Origin: Sphingomonas sanxanigenens DSM 19645 = NX02
Lineage (GTDB): Bacteria; Pseudomonadota; Alphaproteobacteria; Sphingomonadales; Sphingomonadaceae
Reading direction: 5' to 3'
Assembly (NCBI RefSeq): GCF_000512205.2
Contig: NZ_CP006644.1
Coordinates: 3,776,520-3,840,519, forward strand
Length of the DNA stretch: 64,000 bases
This document shows, piece after piece, positions 53,602 through 62,772 of this stretch. Every line of letters begins with the position of its first letter. Within the stretch, counting starts at the first letter, position 1. The position numbers were made by a program, and so were the translations under genes. The notes under the pieces were generated by a model. It did not search any database, was not told the origin of the DNA, and saw only the letters and a list, made by a program, of their open reading frames with translations.

Positions 53602-54918
53602 ATGAGACGAACCTTCGCAATCCTGGCTTCGGCATGCGCCGCGGCGCTGGCGCTCATGCCCGCCGGCCCCGCGCGGCCCCAGGCCGGTGCGGAGCCGCTG
53701 CCGCCGCCCCGGGCGCCGCCCCTGTCGGAGGCGCTGCCGCGCTGGAGTCCGGGCGAGCTCGACATCCATCATATCAGCACCGGCCGCGGCAATGCCGCCT
53801 ATCTGATCCTGCCTGACGGCACGACGCTGCTGATCGATGCCGGCGCCGGCAGCGATTTTTCCAGGCTTCGTCCGCTGATCCCGTTCGACGCGCGGCCCGA
53901 TGCGAGCCGCACTCCCGCCACATGGATCGCCGATTATATCCGCCAGTTCGCGCCGCCGGGCCGCGCACCGGCGATCGACTATGCGCTGATCAGCCATTTC
54001 CATTCCGACCATTATGGTGCCGTCACTGCGGCGAGCCCGCTGTCGGCGAACGGCGCCTACCGCCTGTCGGGCATCACCGAGGTCGCCGAGCTGCTGCCGG
54101 TGCGCACGCTGCTCGATCGCGCCGCGCCCGACTATATGGCGCCGATCGACCTGAGAAGGTGCCGTGAGAGCAAGGACAACCCGACCTTCGCCAATTATCT
54201 GGCCTTCGTCGATCATCGCCGCGCGCGCGGCGAGGCCGTGGCGGGTCTCACGCCGGGCAAGCTCGACCAGATCGCGCTCGTCCATGCGCCCGCCCGATAT
54301 CCCCGCTTTCATATCCGGAATATCGCCGCCAGCGGCCGGCTGTGGACCGGGCACGGCGATGGGGTGACCGACTATATCCCCTACGGCGACATCAAGGATT
54401 GCGGCTTCGACGAGAACCCGTTCAGCAACGTCATCAGGCTCAGCTACGGCAAGTTCGACTATTATAGCGGCGGCGACATCCCAGGCGTGCCCGCTTACGA
54501 CCAGCCCTTCTGGCGCGACGTCGAGACGCCGGTCTCGGCGGTGGTCGGGCCGGTCGACGTGATGACGCTCGACCATCATGGCAATCGCGATGCGATCAAT
54601 GGCAATCTGCTGCGCAACCTGCGCCCCCGTGTGATCGTCCAGCAGAACTGGCTCTCGCCGCAGCCTAGCGAGGAGGTGGTATGGCGGATGGCCTCGCAGG
54701 GTTATTATCCCGGCCCGCGCGACGTGTTTTCGACCGGCATGCGGCCGGAAACGCGCGCATCGATCGGCCAGCTGATGGACTCGATCTACAAGAGCTTCGA
54801 GGGTCATGTCGTGATCCGCGTCGCCCCGGGCGGCGACAGCTACATGGTCTTCATCCTTAACGACAAGGACGCCCGGCGGCCCCTGATCGCACGGTTCGGG
54901 CCCTATATGGCCGACTGA
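53602..54918 (+). CDS. Secreted MBL-fold hydrolase
   Basis: A 438-aa exported protein with signal peptide (RRTFAILASACAAALALMPAGPARPQ) and ComEC/Rec2-like MBL fold: LDIHHISTGRGNAAYLILPDGTTLLIDAGAG, ISHFHSDHYGAV (HxHxDH), YYSGGDIPG, DVMTLDHHGNRDAINGNLL. Its place between two paralogous TonB receptors suggests it processes the same substrate in the periplasm, perhaps a phosphoester or lactone (inference). It contains several cysteines (RRCRESKDN, KDCGFDEN) that could form a disulphide. Confidence 0.88.
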   Translation: MRRTFAILASACAAALALMPAGPARPQAGAEPLPPPRAPPLSEALPRWSPGELDIHHISTGRGNAAYLILPDGTTLLIDAGAGSDFSRLRPLIPFDARPDASRTPATWIADYIRQFAPPGRAPAIDYALISHFHSDHYGAVTAASPLSANGAYRLSGITEVAELLPVRTLLDRAAPDYMAPIDLRRCRESKDNPTFANYLAFVDHRRARGEAVAGLTPGKLDQIALVHAPARYPRFHIRNIAASGRLWTGHGDGVTDYIPYGDIKDCGFDENPFSNVIRLSYGKFDYYSGGDIPGVPAYDQPFWRDVETPVSAVVGPVDVMTLDHHGNRDAINGNLLRNLRPRVIVQQNWLSPQPSEEVVWRMASQGYYPGPRDVFSTGMRPETRASIGQLMDSIYKSFEGHVVIRVAPGGDSYMVFILNDKDARRPLIARFGPYMAD

Positions 54919-55033
54919 TCCTGCCCGCCTGACCCACTGAACCGACCCGTCTTTTTCCAGGCGGAGGCGCAGCAGCGCTTCCGTCGCCGCCCGCGGCTTG
55001 CCCGCAAACCAAGCCTTAACACGGAGACCATCG

Positions 55034-57313
55034 ATGAAGACCGTCCTGACTGCCATCCTCACCGCTTCCGCGCTCGCCGCATTTCCTGCCGCGGCGCAGA
55101 CCCAGCCTGCGCCGCCGCCGCCCGCCGACGATGGCGGCGAGATCATCGTCACCGGTACGCCCGGCGGTGCCGAGCAACGCAAGGTCGATGCGAGCTTCGC
55201 GATCACGACGCTCGACGACGCAGCGGTCGCGCGCTTCGGCCCGCAGAGCACCGCCGACCTGCTGAAGGCGGTGCCCGGCGTCTGGGTGGAAAGCTCGGGC
55301 GGCGTCGCCGGGGCCAACATCAACCTGCGCGGCTTTCCCGGCACCGGCGACGCGCCGTTCGTGACCATCCAGCTCGAAGGCGTGCCGATCTACACCCCGC
55401 CGACCATCGGCTTCCTCGAGAACAGCTCGATCTTCCGCATCGACGAGACGATCGAGCGCGTCGAGGCGCTGCGCGGCGGCCCCAATCCGGTGCTGTCCAA
55501 CGGTCAGCCCGCCCTCACCACCAATTTCCTGCTCAAGGAAGGCGGCGAGGAAACGCACGGCAGCATCCGCGCCTCGACCTCGACCTACGATCTGCTGCGC
55601 GTCGATGGCGTGCTGAGCGGCAAGCTGGCGGACGATTTCTACTACATGATCGGCGGTTATGTGCAGCAGTCGGAGGGCGTCCGCGAGGCCGGCTTCAATT
55701 CGGAGAAAGGCCATCAGGTCACGATCAACCTCACCAAACGGCTGAGCAACGGCAAGATCAACCTCTATTTCCGCCATACCGACGATCATGGCGCCTGGTA
55801 TCTGCCGGTGCCGTTGAACGTCGACGGCATCGATTCCAGCTATGTCCAGGTCGGCCCGGCCAATCGCAACATCGTCGTCGAGGGCCCTTATGGCGAGCGT
55901 TTCGCCGCCGATTATGGCGACGGCCGCGGCTTCAAGGGGATCATCGCGGGCGGCAGCCTTGCGCTCGACTTCGACGGCGGCTGGTCGGTTGCCGAGCGCT
56001 TCAGCTACCTTGAGGGCGACGCAGACACCTATGGCCTCAGCCCGCGTGGCGGCGCACGCACGATCGGCCAGCTCGGCCTGGCGTCCGCGGCCACGACCAG
56101 CACCGGCCGCACGCTGGGGCCCGACGCGGTCGTTCAGCATATTGGCTTCTGGGCGGTGCAGAAGGATATCGACAGCGTCTCCAACGACCTGTCGGTGACG
56201 AAAGACGTCGGCCGCGGATCGGTGACGCTCGGCTATTTCGCCTCGCGCTACGGCGCCGAGGATCTGTGGAACCTCAACAACAATGCCCGCTATTTCGAGG
56301 TGGGCGGCGGTCGCGAGCAGGTCACCATCGATTGTGCGACGGTCACCAACGCACCGGCGCCCTGCCTCAACGGCACCCGCCTCAACGCGCGCGGCGACGG
56401 CCGGATGAACGCGCTCTACGCCGTCGCCGACTATGAGATCGTCGACCGGCTGCGCCTCGACGGCGGCGTGCGCTGGGTCGACCATCGCATCGACTATGTC
56501 GCCAACACCGCCGCCGATCCCGTCAAGGGGCTGACCGGCGTCGACAATATCGTCAACGATTATGCCGAACAGGGCATCGCCTGGACGGCCGGCGCCAACT
56601 ATGCGTTCACCGACGATTTCGGCGCCTTCCTGCGCATCAACGATGGCTTCCGCCTGCCCTATTTCGATGACCTGCGCGGCGGGCAGACGCAGATCGCCGC
56701 GGGCGACGACCTGTTCTACGACGTTCGCCAATATGAGGGCGGGCTGAAGTTCCAGCAACGCGGCATCGGTCTCTATCTGACCGCCTTCCGCGTCGAAACG
56801 CAGGCAACGCGGTCCACCGCACCGGTGGTCGATGCGCCGATCTCGCGCTTCGAGACCGAGAGTCAGGGGCTGGAGTTCGATGCCGACGTCAATCTGGGCA
56901 GCGGCTTCGCGGTCGTCGCCGCGGCGACCTATCTCGATGCCAGCATAAGCGCCGACGCCGACCCGACCGTGGTCGGCAACCGCGCGCCGCGCCAGCCACG
57001 CTGGCAACTGCGCGTGGCGCCGAGCTATACGTTCAGCCTCGGCGGCGTCGATGGGTCGCTCTACGGCGCGTTCAGCCATGTCGGCGAACGCCAGAGCAAC
57101 ATCCAGAACACACAGCCCCTGCCGGCCTATCAAAAGGTCGATCTCGGCATCGAGCTGGCGCTGGCGAACGGCCTCAACCTTCGCGTGTTCGGCGATAACA
57201 TCTTCGACGAACAGGGGCTGACCGAAGGCGATCCAAACACATTCGGCCTCAACGCCAACGGCCGCTATATCCTGCCGCGTTCGGTGCGATTCAGCCTGGG
57301 CTACGCGTTCTAA
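55034..57313 (+). CDS. TonB-dependent receptor without STN domain
   Basis: A 759-aa receptor. Signal peptide KTVLTAILTASALAAFPAAAAQ-like, TonB box region GEIIVTGTPGGAEQRKVD, plug (STADLLKAVPGVWVESSGGVAGANINLRGFPGTGDAPFVTIQLEGVPIYTPP) and barrel ending in aromatic SLGYAF. The plug and barrel follow the same motifs as the receptor at 50767, so the two are paralogues, one signalling and one transporting. The start at 55034 is chosen after ACGGAGACC. A terminator hairpin follows. Confidence 0.94.
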   Translation: MKTVLTAILTASALAAFPAAAQTQPAPPPPADDGGEIIVTGTPGGAEQRKVDASFAITTLDDAAVARFGPQSTADLLKAVPGVWVESSGGVAGANINLRGFPGTGDAPFVTIQLEGVPIYTPPTIGFLENSSIFRIDETIERVEALRGGPNPVLSNGQPALTTNFLLKEGGEETHGSIRASTSTYDLLRVDGVLSGKLADDFYYMIGGYVQQSEGVREAGFNSEKGHQVTINLTKRLSNGKINLYFRHTDDHGAWYLPVPLNVDGIDSSYVQVGPANRNIVVEGPYGERFAADYGDGRGFKGIIAGGSLALDFDGGWSVAERFSYLEGDADTYGLSPRGGARTIGQLGLASAATTSTGRTLGPDAVVQHIGFWAVQKDIDSVSNDLSVTKDVGRGSVTLGYFASRYGAEDLWNLNNNARYFEVGGGREQVTIDCATVTNAPAPCLNGTRLNARGDGRMNALYAVADYEIVDRLRLDGGVRWVDHRIDYVANTAADPVKGLTGVDNIVNDYAEQGIAWTAGANYAFTDDFGAFLRINDGFRLPYFDDLRGGQTQIAAGDDLFYDVRQYEGGLKFQQRGIGLYLTAFRVETQATRSTAPVVDAPISRFETESQGLEFDADVNLGSGFAVVAAATYLDASISADADPTVVGNRAPRQPRWQLRVAPSYTFSLGGVDGSLYGAFSHVGERQSNIQNTQPLPAYQKVDLGIELALANGLNLRVFGDNIFDEQGLTEGDPNTFGLNANGRYILPRSVRFSLGYAF

Positions 57314-57325
57314 GGGAGACGCCGG

Positions 57326-57353
57326 CTTCCCCCGGGGACAGCTCCGGGGGAAG
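57326..57353 (+). terminator. Terminator hairpin after the receptor gene
   Basis: A perfect 10-bp stem CTTCCCCCGG / CCGGGGGAAG with an 8-nt loop, followed by TTCG, begins 13 bp after the receptor stop. Confidence 0.65.
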
Positions 57354-57536
57354 TTCGATGTGCTTCGGGAGGGCCGATCGCTCTTTCTTGAGGAAAATAC
57401 CCGGCAGCAACAATGACACCGCCATGGCGCGATCCTCGATGGCGATCAGCAAGACCGCGCCAGCGCCCGTATCGCCGGCCGCACAAATATGGGCCCGTGC
57501 TGAAGATGGTGTCGCACCACCAAGCGCCGGCAGTGT

Positions 57537-57941
57537 CTACTTGACGGTTGCAATGGCCTCGATCTCGATCAGGAAATCGGGCATCGCCAGCGCCTGTACG
57601 CCCACCACGGTGTTCGATGCGGGCATCGCATCGCCGTAGAACGCAGCCAACTCCGGGCCGATTGCCCCGAGCATCGACACGTCATAGTCGACGATGAAGG
57701 TGCGCAGGCGAAGCACCGCCTCGGGGCCGACCCCCACCGCGTGAAGCACTGCCTTGATATTCGCGAGCGCTTGCCGCGCTTGAAGCCCGACGTCGGAGCC
57801 GCCGACGACGTTATACTCCTTGTCCCAGGCGACCTGCCCCGAAAGATGGACGGTGCCGGTCGCTTCGTCGAGAGTTGCGTGCGAGAAGCCGTACTGAACG
57901 CTCGGATAGAGCGTCTCGGGATTGATGCGCGTGCTGGTCAT
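57537..57941 (-). CDS. RidA family protein (reactive intermediate deaminase)
   Basis: A 134-aa YjgF/YER057c/UK114 trimeric fold: SHATLDEATGTVHLSGQVAWDKEYNVVGGSDVGLQARQALANIKAVLHAVGVGPEAVLRLRTFIVDYDVSMLGAIGPELAAFYGDAMPASNTVVGVQALAMPDFLIEIEAIATV. The imine-binding arginine of canonical RidA falls in the SNTVVGV segment, where it appears replaced, so this may be an Rid3-Rid7-type member. RidA proteins hydrolyse imines, fitting the neighbouring imino-acid dehydrogenase. The start at 57941 gives the family length. Confidence 0.9.
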   Translation of the reverse strand: MTSTRINPETLYPSVQYGFSHATLDEATGTVHLSGQVAWDKEYNVVGGSDVGLQARQALANIKAVLHAVGVGPEAVLRLRTFIVDYDVSMLGAIGPELAAFYGDAMPASNTVVGVQALAMPDFLIEIEAIATVK

Positions 57942-57975
57942 GGCAGGCTCCGGTCGGGTTCGGTGGCGAAACGGA

Positions 57976-58467
57976 TCAGTCGACGATCTCGAGCTGATGG
58001 CCCCACGGATCGAGGATGTAGAGGTTCTTCTTTCCGGCCAACGGCCCCTCGGTGATGTCGATGACGTCCATCGGGGTGCAGCCGTGCGCGGTGAGATAAC
58101 GGGCCGCCTTGCTGACGTCATCGACCTTGATGCCGAGATGATGGCCGCCGCGGTCGCAGTTGCGCGGCAGGGTTTCATTGCGATCAGCGGGTTTGTCGTA
58201 CTGGACGAGCTGAAAATTGAGATTGGCGGTCAGCTTGAGCATGATCAGCGTCAGACGCGCGCCGGGCACGTTGACATGGCTGGCCATCCAGTCGCGGCCA
58301 TCCTCTCCCAGCGGGATATCGTCCGCATCGAGCGGCCCCATGCGAAACAGTTCGGCGGCGCCGAACACCTCGCAATACCATCGTGCGACGACGTCGGCGT
58401 CCGCCACGGTCCAGGAGACGTGATCGGCCTCGATGAAGACTGGGCGGTCGTTGGCTGCATCGGTCAT
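57976..58467 (-). CDS. VOC family protein (extradiol dioxygenase-like fold)
   Basis: A 163-aa VOC protein. First half ADHVSWTVADADVVARWYCEVFGAAELFRMGPLDADD; second half HHLGIKVDDVSKAARYLTAHGCTPMDVIDITEGPLAGKKNLYILDPWGHQLEIVD. Metal ligand positions (H near the start of each half, E in LEIVD) are present. Function unknown. It is the first gene of a short minus-strand unit with RidA (34-bp gap). A palindromic operator lies 75 bp upstream of its start. Confidence 0.87.
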   Translation of the reverse strand: MTDAANDRPVFIEADHVSWTVADADVVARWYCEVFGAAELFRMGPLDADDIPLGEDGRDWMASHVNVPGARLTLIMLKLTANLNFQLVQYDKPADRNETLPRNCDRGGHHLGIKVDDVSKAARYLTAHGCTPMDVIDITEGPLAGKKNLYILDPWGHQLEIVD

Positions 58468-58541
58468 ACGAAAAGCTCCGGCTAGACGTACATCAGCCTA
58501 CGCTGGAGCCTTGGCTGGGCAATGGCGTCCATCGAACGTAG

Positions 58542-58562
58542 ATGTTGCGATGGACGCAACAT
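58542..58562. promoter_or_regulatory. Palindromic operator upstream of VOC-ridA
   Basis: ATGTTGCG-N5-CGCAACAT, a perfect 8-bp inverted repeat with a 5-bp spacer, 75-95 bp upstream of the VOC gene. The same design recurs at 62562-62582 (ACGTTGCG-N5-CGCAACGT) upstream of the DHDPS-family operon, so one regulator probably controls both. Confidence 0.8.
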
Positions 58563-58593
58563 AGGCTGAACCGCATTCCCCCGCCGGCTGGAA

Positions 58594-60003
58594 TCAGTCA
58601 CGCGCAGCCAAGAGGTCGCCGACCGATACCGCGCGGGCCGGGAAGCGAACTCGAAAACCTTCCACTGCGCTTTCCGGGCATCGTCGAGCGCTCGCGATCC
58701 GGCGCACAAGCGCATGTTCGCAGCTGCGCCCCTGGCAAAGGCCCATTCCCGCCCGGCAGCGCAGCTTGACGGCACTCGCGCCAAACGATTCGCCGACTGC
58801 GATGGCATCCGCAATTGCCCGATCCACTTCTGCTGCCGAAATATCCTCACAGCGGCACACCACCGTGCCGTCCGCCGGTTGCGGGAGCCACGGCCGTGGA
58901 TCGGCGACGGCACGCAACAACTCAACGAACCCAGTCATCGCTCTTCGTTGCCGGTGCGGCTTGCGCATCGCTGCTGCTGCCTCCTGCCTTGCCAAGGCGC
59001 CGGCATCCTGCGCCACGGCAAGCCCGGCGATGGCACCTTCGGCCATCGCCACGTCGCTGCCGGCCACGCCCGTCGTCTCGCCCGCGACATAGACGTTCGG
59101 GACGGTGGTGCGCATCGCCCCATCATGAACAGCCTCCCAGCCACCCGCCGGATCGCTCCAGCGGACGGCGGCGCCTGCCTGGCGGATCAGATCCGATTGC
59201 GGCAGGAAGCCGAAGCACATCGCCGCCAGATCGCAGGCGACGGCCTCGCCGTGCGCCAGTATCGCACGCTCGAGGACATCGCGTCCCGCGCAGCGCTGCA
59301 CCGTCGTACCGAAGCGCACCGTCACGCCCGCCCGGCGCAACGCGGCCACACCGGCCAGTGCCTCGATCAAGGGGGCGGGTGCCGACAGAGCGCGCGGCAG
59401 ATGGCGCAGCGCCGTCCTCACCATCGCCGCGAAGGACTGTGCGAAACAGACCGCCACCACCGCGCCACCCGCCTCGGCAATCTGCCGCGCCAGCACGATC
59501 ATGAGCGGATGGGTACCGAACAGCAGGATGCGCTGGCCCGGCAGAACCTGCTGCGCCTTGACCAACGTCTGCACGGCGCCCGCGCTCATCACGCCCGGGA
59601 GCGTCCAGCCCGGAAAGGCGGCGGGCATGTCGTAACAGCCTCCGGCGATGACCACCCGCGCCGCATCGATCCGTTCGACACCGCCCGCCGTGCCCGCAAG
59701 CGTCAGCGCGATGCCGCCGGCCGGTCCGGAACCGGGCGCAAGGCCGAGGACGGAGCGGCCGCCCAGCCAGTGCAGACGCGTGTCGCTGCTCACGCGGGCG
59801 AGCAACGCGCGCGCCTTGCGATAGGGCCTGCCGTTCAACCAGCCCGGCACCGAAAAGCTTGCGGGCGGCTGACGCAGGATCTGCCCGCCGGGGCGCTGCT
59901 GTTCGTCGACGATGCAGGTCGAGAGGCCCGCCGCCAGGGTGCGCTCGGCCGCTGCCAGGCCAGCAGGGCCGCCGCCCACGATGGCCACATCGAACGCGCT
60001 CAT
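58594..60003 (-). CDS. FAD-dependent dehydrogenase, alpha subunit with [2Fe-2S] BFD-like domain
   Basis: A 469-aa subunit of a three-part amino- or imino-acid dehydrogenase (opine oxidase A / HcnB / D-hydroxyproline dehydrogenase type). N-terminal FAD motif VAIVGGGPAGLAAAE (residues 6-20); internal NAD-like Rossmann region GQRILLFGTHPLMIVLARQIAEAGG; FAD motif VPNVYVAGETTGVAGSDVAMAEG. The C-terminal cysteines CRCEDI...CRAGMGLCQGRSC bind an iron-sulphur cluster. Its start overlaps the small 2Fe-2S subunit gene by four bases. Confidence 0.9.
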   Translation of the reverse strand: MSAFDVAIVGGGPAGLAAAERTLAAGLSTCIVDEQQRPGGQILRQPPASFSVPGWLNGRPYRKARALLARVSSDTRLHWLGGRSVLGLAPGSGPAGGIALTLAGTAGGVERIDAARVVIAGGCYDMPAAFPGWTLPGVMSAGAVQTLVKAQQVLPGQRILLFGTHPLMIVLARQIAEAGGAVVAVCFAQSFAAMVRTALRHLPRALSAPAPLIEALAGVAALRRAGVTVRFGTTVQRCAGRDVLERAILAHGEAVACDLAAMCFGFLPQSDLIRQAGAAVRWSDPAGGWEAVHDGAMRTTVPNVYVAGETTGVAGSDVAMAEGAIAGLAVAQDAGALARQEAAAAMRKPHRQRRAMTGFVELLRAVADPRPWLPQPADGTVVCRCEDISAAEVDRAIADAIAVGESFGASAVKLRCRAGMGLCQGRSCEHALVRRIASARRCPESAVEGFRVRFPARAVSVGDLLAARD

Positions 60004-60299
60004 GCCGTGCGATCCGGATCGTCGGTGCGGATCCGCATGCCGTCCGCTACGGGGACGAGGCAGCTCCGCTGGCGCCGCCAGCCGAGATCCTGGCCGCCGA
60101 TCCAGACCGTGCATTCGCTGCACGTTCCCATGTTGCAGAACATCCCCCGCGCGCGGCCGGAACGATCGCTGCGAAAGCGGAGCGAGCCCATGAGAAGCGC
60201 TACGGCGACCATCTCGCCGGGATGCGCGGTCACGCACTGGCCGTCCACCTCGACCGTGACCGGCCGGGGGCGGGCCACCCCGTTCTCGATCCGCTTCAT
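60000..60299 (-). CDS. Small [2Fe-2S] ferredoxin-like dehydrogenase subunit
   Basis: A 99-aa subunit of the HcnA/opine-oxidase gamma type: GMFCNMGTCSECTVWIGG with clustered cysteines, plus a later cysteine in RRQRSCLVPV that completes plant-type 2Fe-2S ligation. It passes electrons between the flavin subunits. It is embedded between the two FAD subunit genes with 4-bp overlaps at both ends, evidence for one complex. Confidence 0.9.
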   Translation of the reverse strand: MKRIENGVARPRPVTVEVDGQCVTAHPGEMVAVALLMGSLRFRSDRSGRARGMFCNMGTCSECTVWIGGQDLGWRRQRSCLVPVADGMRIRTDDPDRTA

Positions 60300-61510
60300 G
60301 GGAGCACCGCAAACGCGTCGAGGTGAGCGAACCGCCGCGGCGTGAACATCTCGAGTTCCTCCGGCACGGAGCCTTCGGCGATGGTGGGTCCGAGCAGCCG
60401 CGCCAGCACTGGGCCCAAAGTGAAAAGCGACCCGCCGGCCGCGACGAACAACCCCGGTGCCGCGGCCACCTCGCCGACGATGGGAAGCTGGTCGGCGGAG
60501 ATGCAGGTCGTGCCCGTCCATGTTCGCAGGAGCGCACGCCGGGCAAGCGCCGGCATCACCCGCGTCGCCACCTCGAGATTGGCACGCAGGTTGGCGGGTT
60601 CGACGATCGGCGGCGCGTCATGGTCCGGCCTGCCATCCTGCCTCCGCGCGAGGCGGGCGGGCCAACCGCCGCCGATCAGGATGTTTCCGTCCTCGGTCTG
60701 CTTCATCGAGAGGCGGCGGCCGACGTGCTGGATCAGGAAGGGCAGCACGGGTTCGGTGCGATCGGTGACGCTCATCATGAGCGGCGCCGCATAAAGCGGA
60801 ACATTGAGACCGAGCAGTGCGGCGAGATGCGGCACCCAATGTCCCGCGGCCAGCAGGATGCGGGGTGTCTGCACGCGGCATTCTCCGGCCGGCATCTGCA
60901 GCGTCGCCCGGTACGTGCCGTCGCGCGCCATGGAGAGGGCAGTGAGCGTCGTACCCGTACGGATCGTTGCGCCCCGTTCGTGCGCGCCTTGGGCAAAGGC
61001 GTCGACGAGAATGCGCGGGTTGGCATGCCCTTCATCGGCCAACCAGGCGGCACCCGCCAGTCCGCCGGCGAGGCAGGGGGCGCGATGGCGCAGGTCCGCG
61101 CCGTCCAAAACCTGCGTCGACAGGCCAAGTTCATTCTCGCGCGCCACCTTGAAGGCGAGCAGTTCCAGTTCGGCTTCCGTTTCAGCCACCATCAGGCCGC
61201 CGTGCATTACGACATCGAGCGGACGGCCGAGCATCTCCTCCAGGCCACGCCATTCGTCGATCGCGACGCGATTGAGCGACACGATCCGCGCCCCGTCCGC
61301 CGCGGCCTTCTCACCCTGTTCGAGGAATCGGCGCTCGATCTGGAAGTGCAGCGAACCGGCATTCTGGCCCGAAGCGCCGGCATTCAGATGACCGCGCTCG
61401 GCCAGCAGCACGCGCAATCCCATGCGCGTGAGATGCCAGGCCGTAGCGCAGCCGACGAGACCGCCACCGACAATCAGGATGTCGCAATTGGTGGTCCCAT
61501 CGCCCATCAT
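60296..61510 (-). CDS. FAD-dependent dehydrogenase, beta subunit (DadA/HcnC-like)
   Basis: A DAO-family oxidoreductase of about 404 aa: FAD motif CDILIVGGGLVGCATAWHLTRMGLRVLLAERG near the N-terminus, GASGQNAGSLH, RILLAAGHWVPHLAALLGLNVPLYAAP, and WTGTTCISADQLPIVGEV...GLFVAAGGSLFTLGP. It is the catalytic subunit oxidising the amino acid to the imine. The ATG at 61510 (or 61507) shares one base with the upstream lyase stop. With the neighbours it most resembles D-hydroxyproline dehydrogenase. Confidence 0.9.
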   Translation of the reverse strand: MMGDGTTNCDILIVGGGLVGCATAWHLTRMGLRVLLAERGHLNAGASGQNAGSLHFQIERRFLEQGEKAAADGARIVSLNRVAIDEWRGLEEMLGRPLDVVMHGGLMVAETEAELELLAFKVARENELGLSTQVLDGADLRHRAPCLAGGLAGAAWLADEGHANPRILVDAFAQGAHERGATIRTGTTLTALSMARDGTYRATLQMPAGECRVQTPRILLAAGHWVPHLAALLGLNVPLYAAPLMMSVTDRTEPVLPFLIQHVGRRLSMKQTEDGNILIGGGWPARLARRQDGRPDHDAPPIVEPANLRANLEVATRVMPALARRALLRTWTGTTCISADQLPIVGEVAAAPGLFVAAGGSLFTLGPVLARLLGPTIAEGSVPEELEMFTPRRFAHLDAFAVLP

Positions 61511-62436
61511 CAAAGCATATCGAGCTTCCGCAGCGTCGCGGCAATGCTTTCGCGATCGGCTTCGGTAACGGCCCTCAGCGGCTTGCGCACCGGGCCGCCG
61601 GGCAGACCCATCGCGTCGAACCCAGCCTTGAGGATCGCGGGGCCGGAACCGAATTTGCCGACCAGATCGGGAGTATACCACTCCTCCATCAACACGCGGT
61701 CCTTGCGGCCGCACGCGCGGGCGCCGTCAATGTCGCCGGCCCAGAACTTGTCGTAGAAGCCGGACTGGTTGCGCCCCAGCACGCCGCCCGCACCCATCGT
61801 ACCGTCGCCGCCATGGACGCGCAGCATCGTCAATCCCAGTTCGTCCATCGGATAGCCGAAGACGCGGACCTGCTCGCCCAGCGCGAAGACGGTTTCGGCA
61901 AAGGTCGTGAATCGCGGAGTGGACTGCTTGATGGCAACGATCGCATCGATGTCGGCGAGGCGGCGCAGGACGTCCAGCGGCATGTCGATGCCGGTACCGG
62001 GCGGCCAGTTATAGACGCAGATCGGCAGATCGATGGCAGCACCGACTTCTTCGTAGAACGCGACGATCTCATCCGCCAGCGGGCGCACATAGGGGGGCGG
62101 CGTGACGAGCACGCCTTCGAAGCCAGCGCCCGAGGCAGCTTGTGCATAAGCGATGGTTTCGCGTGCCGTAAAGCTGGAGCAACCCGCGATCAGCGGCAGC
62201 CTCCTCGCGGCCTGTGCGCCGGCCAGTTCGAAGAGGCGCTTGCGCTCTTCGGGTCGCATGCTCGTCCACTCACCGGTGGTGCCGGCCAGAACCAGGCCGT
62301 GCATGCCCTGATCGATCAGCCACTCAAGCAGCAGGCCGAGCCCCTTCTCGTCCAGCGTGTCCTCATCGACGAATGGCGTCGTGATGGCGGGAATATAGCC
62401 CCGCCAGTTCACCCGCGAACGCTTGCTCACTGCCAT
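61510..62436 (-). CDS. DHDPS/NAL-family lyase or deaminase
   Basis: A 308-aa class I aldolase-fold enzyme: RGYIPAITTPFVDEDTLDEKGLGLLLEWLIDQGMHGLVLAGTTGEWTSM, Schiff-base lysine in AIVAIKQST, and catalytic tyrosine in ICVYNWPPGTGIDM. It is shaped like dihydrodipicolinate synthase, but here it is the first gene of an operon with a D-amino-acid dehydrogenase. This favours the pyrroline-4-hydroxy-2-carboxylate deaminase role of hydroxyproline catabolism over lysine synthesis. 5-Keto-4-deoxyglucarate-type enzymes are an alternative. Confidence 0.88.
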   Translation of the reverse strand: MAVSKRSRVNWRGYIPAITTPFVDEDTLDEKGLGLLLEWLIDQGMHGLVLAGTTGEWTSMRPEERKRLFELAGAQAARRLPLIAGCSSFTARETIAYAQAASGAGFEGVLVTPPPYVRPLADEIVAFYEEVGAAIDLPICVYNWPPGTGIDMPLDVLRRLADIDAIVAIKQSTPRFTTFAETVFALGEQVRVFGYPMDELGLTMLRVHGGDGTMGAGGVLGRNQSGFYDKFWAGDIDGARACGRKDRVLMEEWYTPDLVGKFGSGPAILKAGFDAMGLPGGPVRKPLRAVTEADRESIAATLRKLDML

Positions 62437-62561
62437 GATTTATCCCTGTTCCTGACCTGCGGATGTCCTGCTGCGGCAGCGCACTCTGCGTTGCGCTTTC
62501 CGTCACCTGAAGGTCGATGCCAGTGCGGCAAGTCAGCAGCAATGGCGTGGAGAGGGTCAAA

Positions 62562-62582
62562 ACGTTGCGCCCGCCGCAACGT
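62562..62582. promoter_or_regulatory. Palindromic operator upstream of the lyase operon
   Basis: ACGTTGCG-N5-CGCAACGT, a perfect 8-bp inverted repeat with a 5-bp spacer, 126-146 bp upstream of the lyase start. It matches the operator at 58542-58562 in 14 of 16 arm positions and in spacing. It lies in the 336-bp gap (62437-62772) that otherwise shows no gene. Confidence 0.8.
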
Positions 62583-62772
62583 ACGCGGCAAAGTAGAATC
62601 CATCTTCAAATTGGTTGTTGTTGCCGCGGCGGAGGATTGCAGCCAGCAAACCGTTCCGCGGGCACGCTTCACTACGCTTGCAGCACGCAGCGCTTTGCTG
62701 AAGCATCGCACATCCGGCAGAATAGCCAAGCCGGAATGCCGAGGTGTGTCGCCAAGATGACAGCAACATCGC

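Noticed and set aside
53260-57133. Two minus-strand ORFs of about 700 residues each (53260-55368 and 55016-57133)
   Set aside because: Both lie antisense to clear TonB receptor and MBL genes and show Gly/Ala/Arg/His-rich composition with no domain; they arise from high third-position GC.
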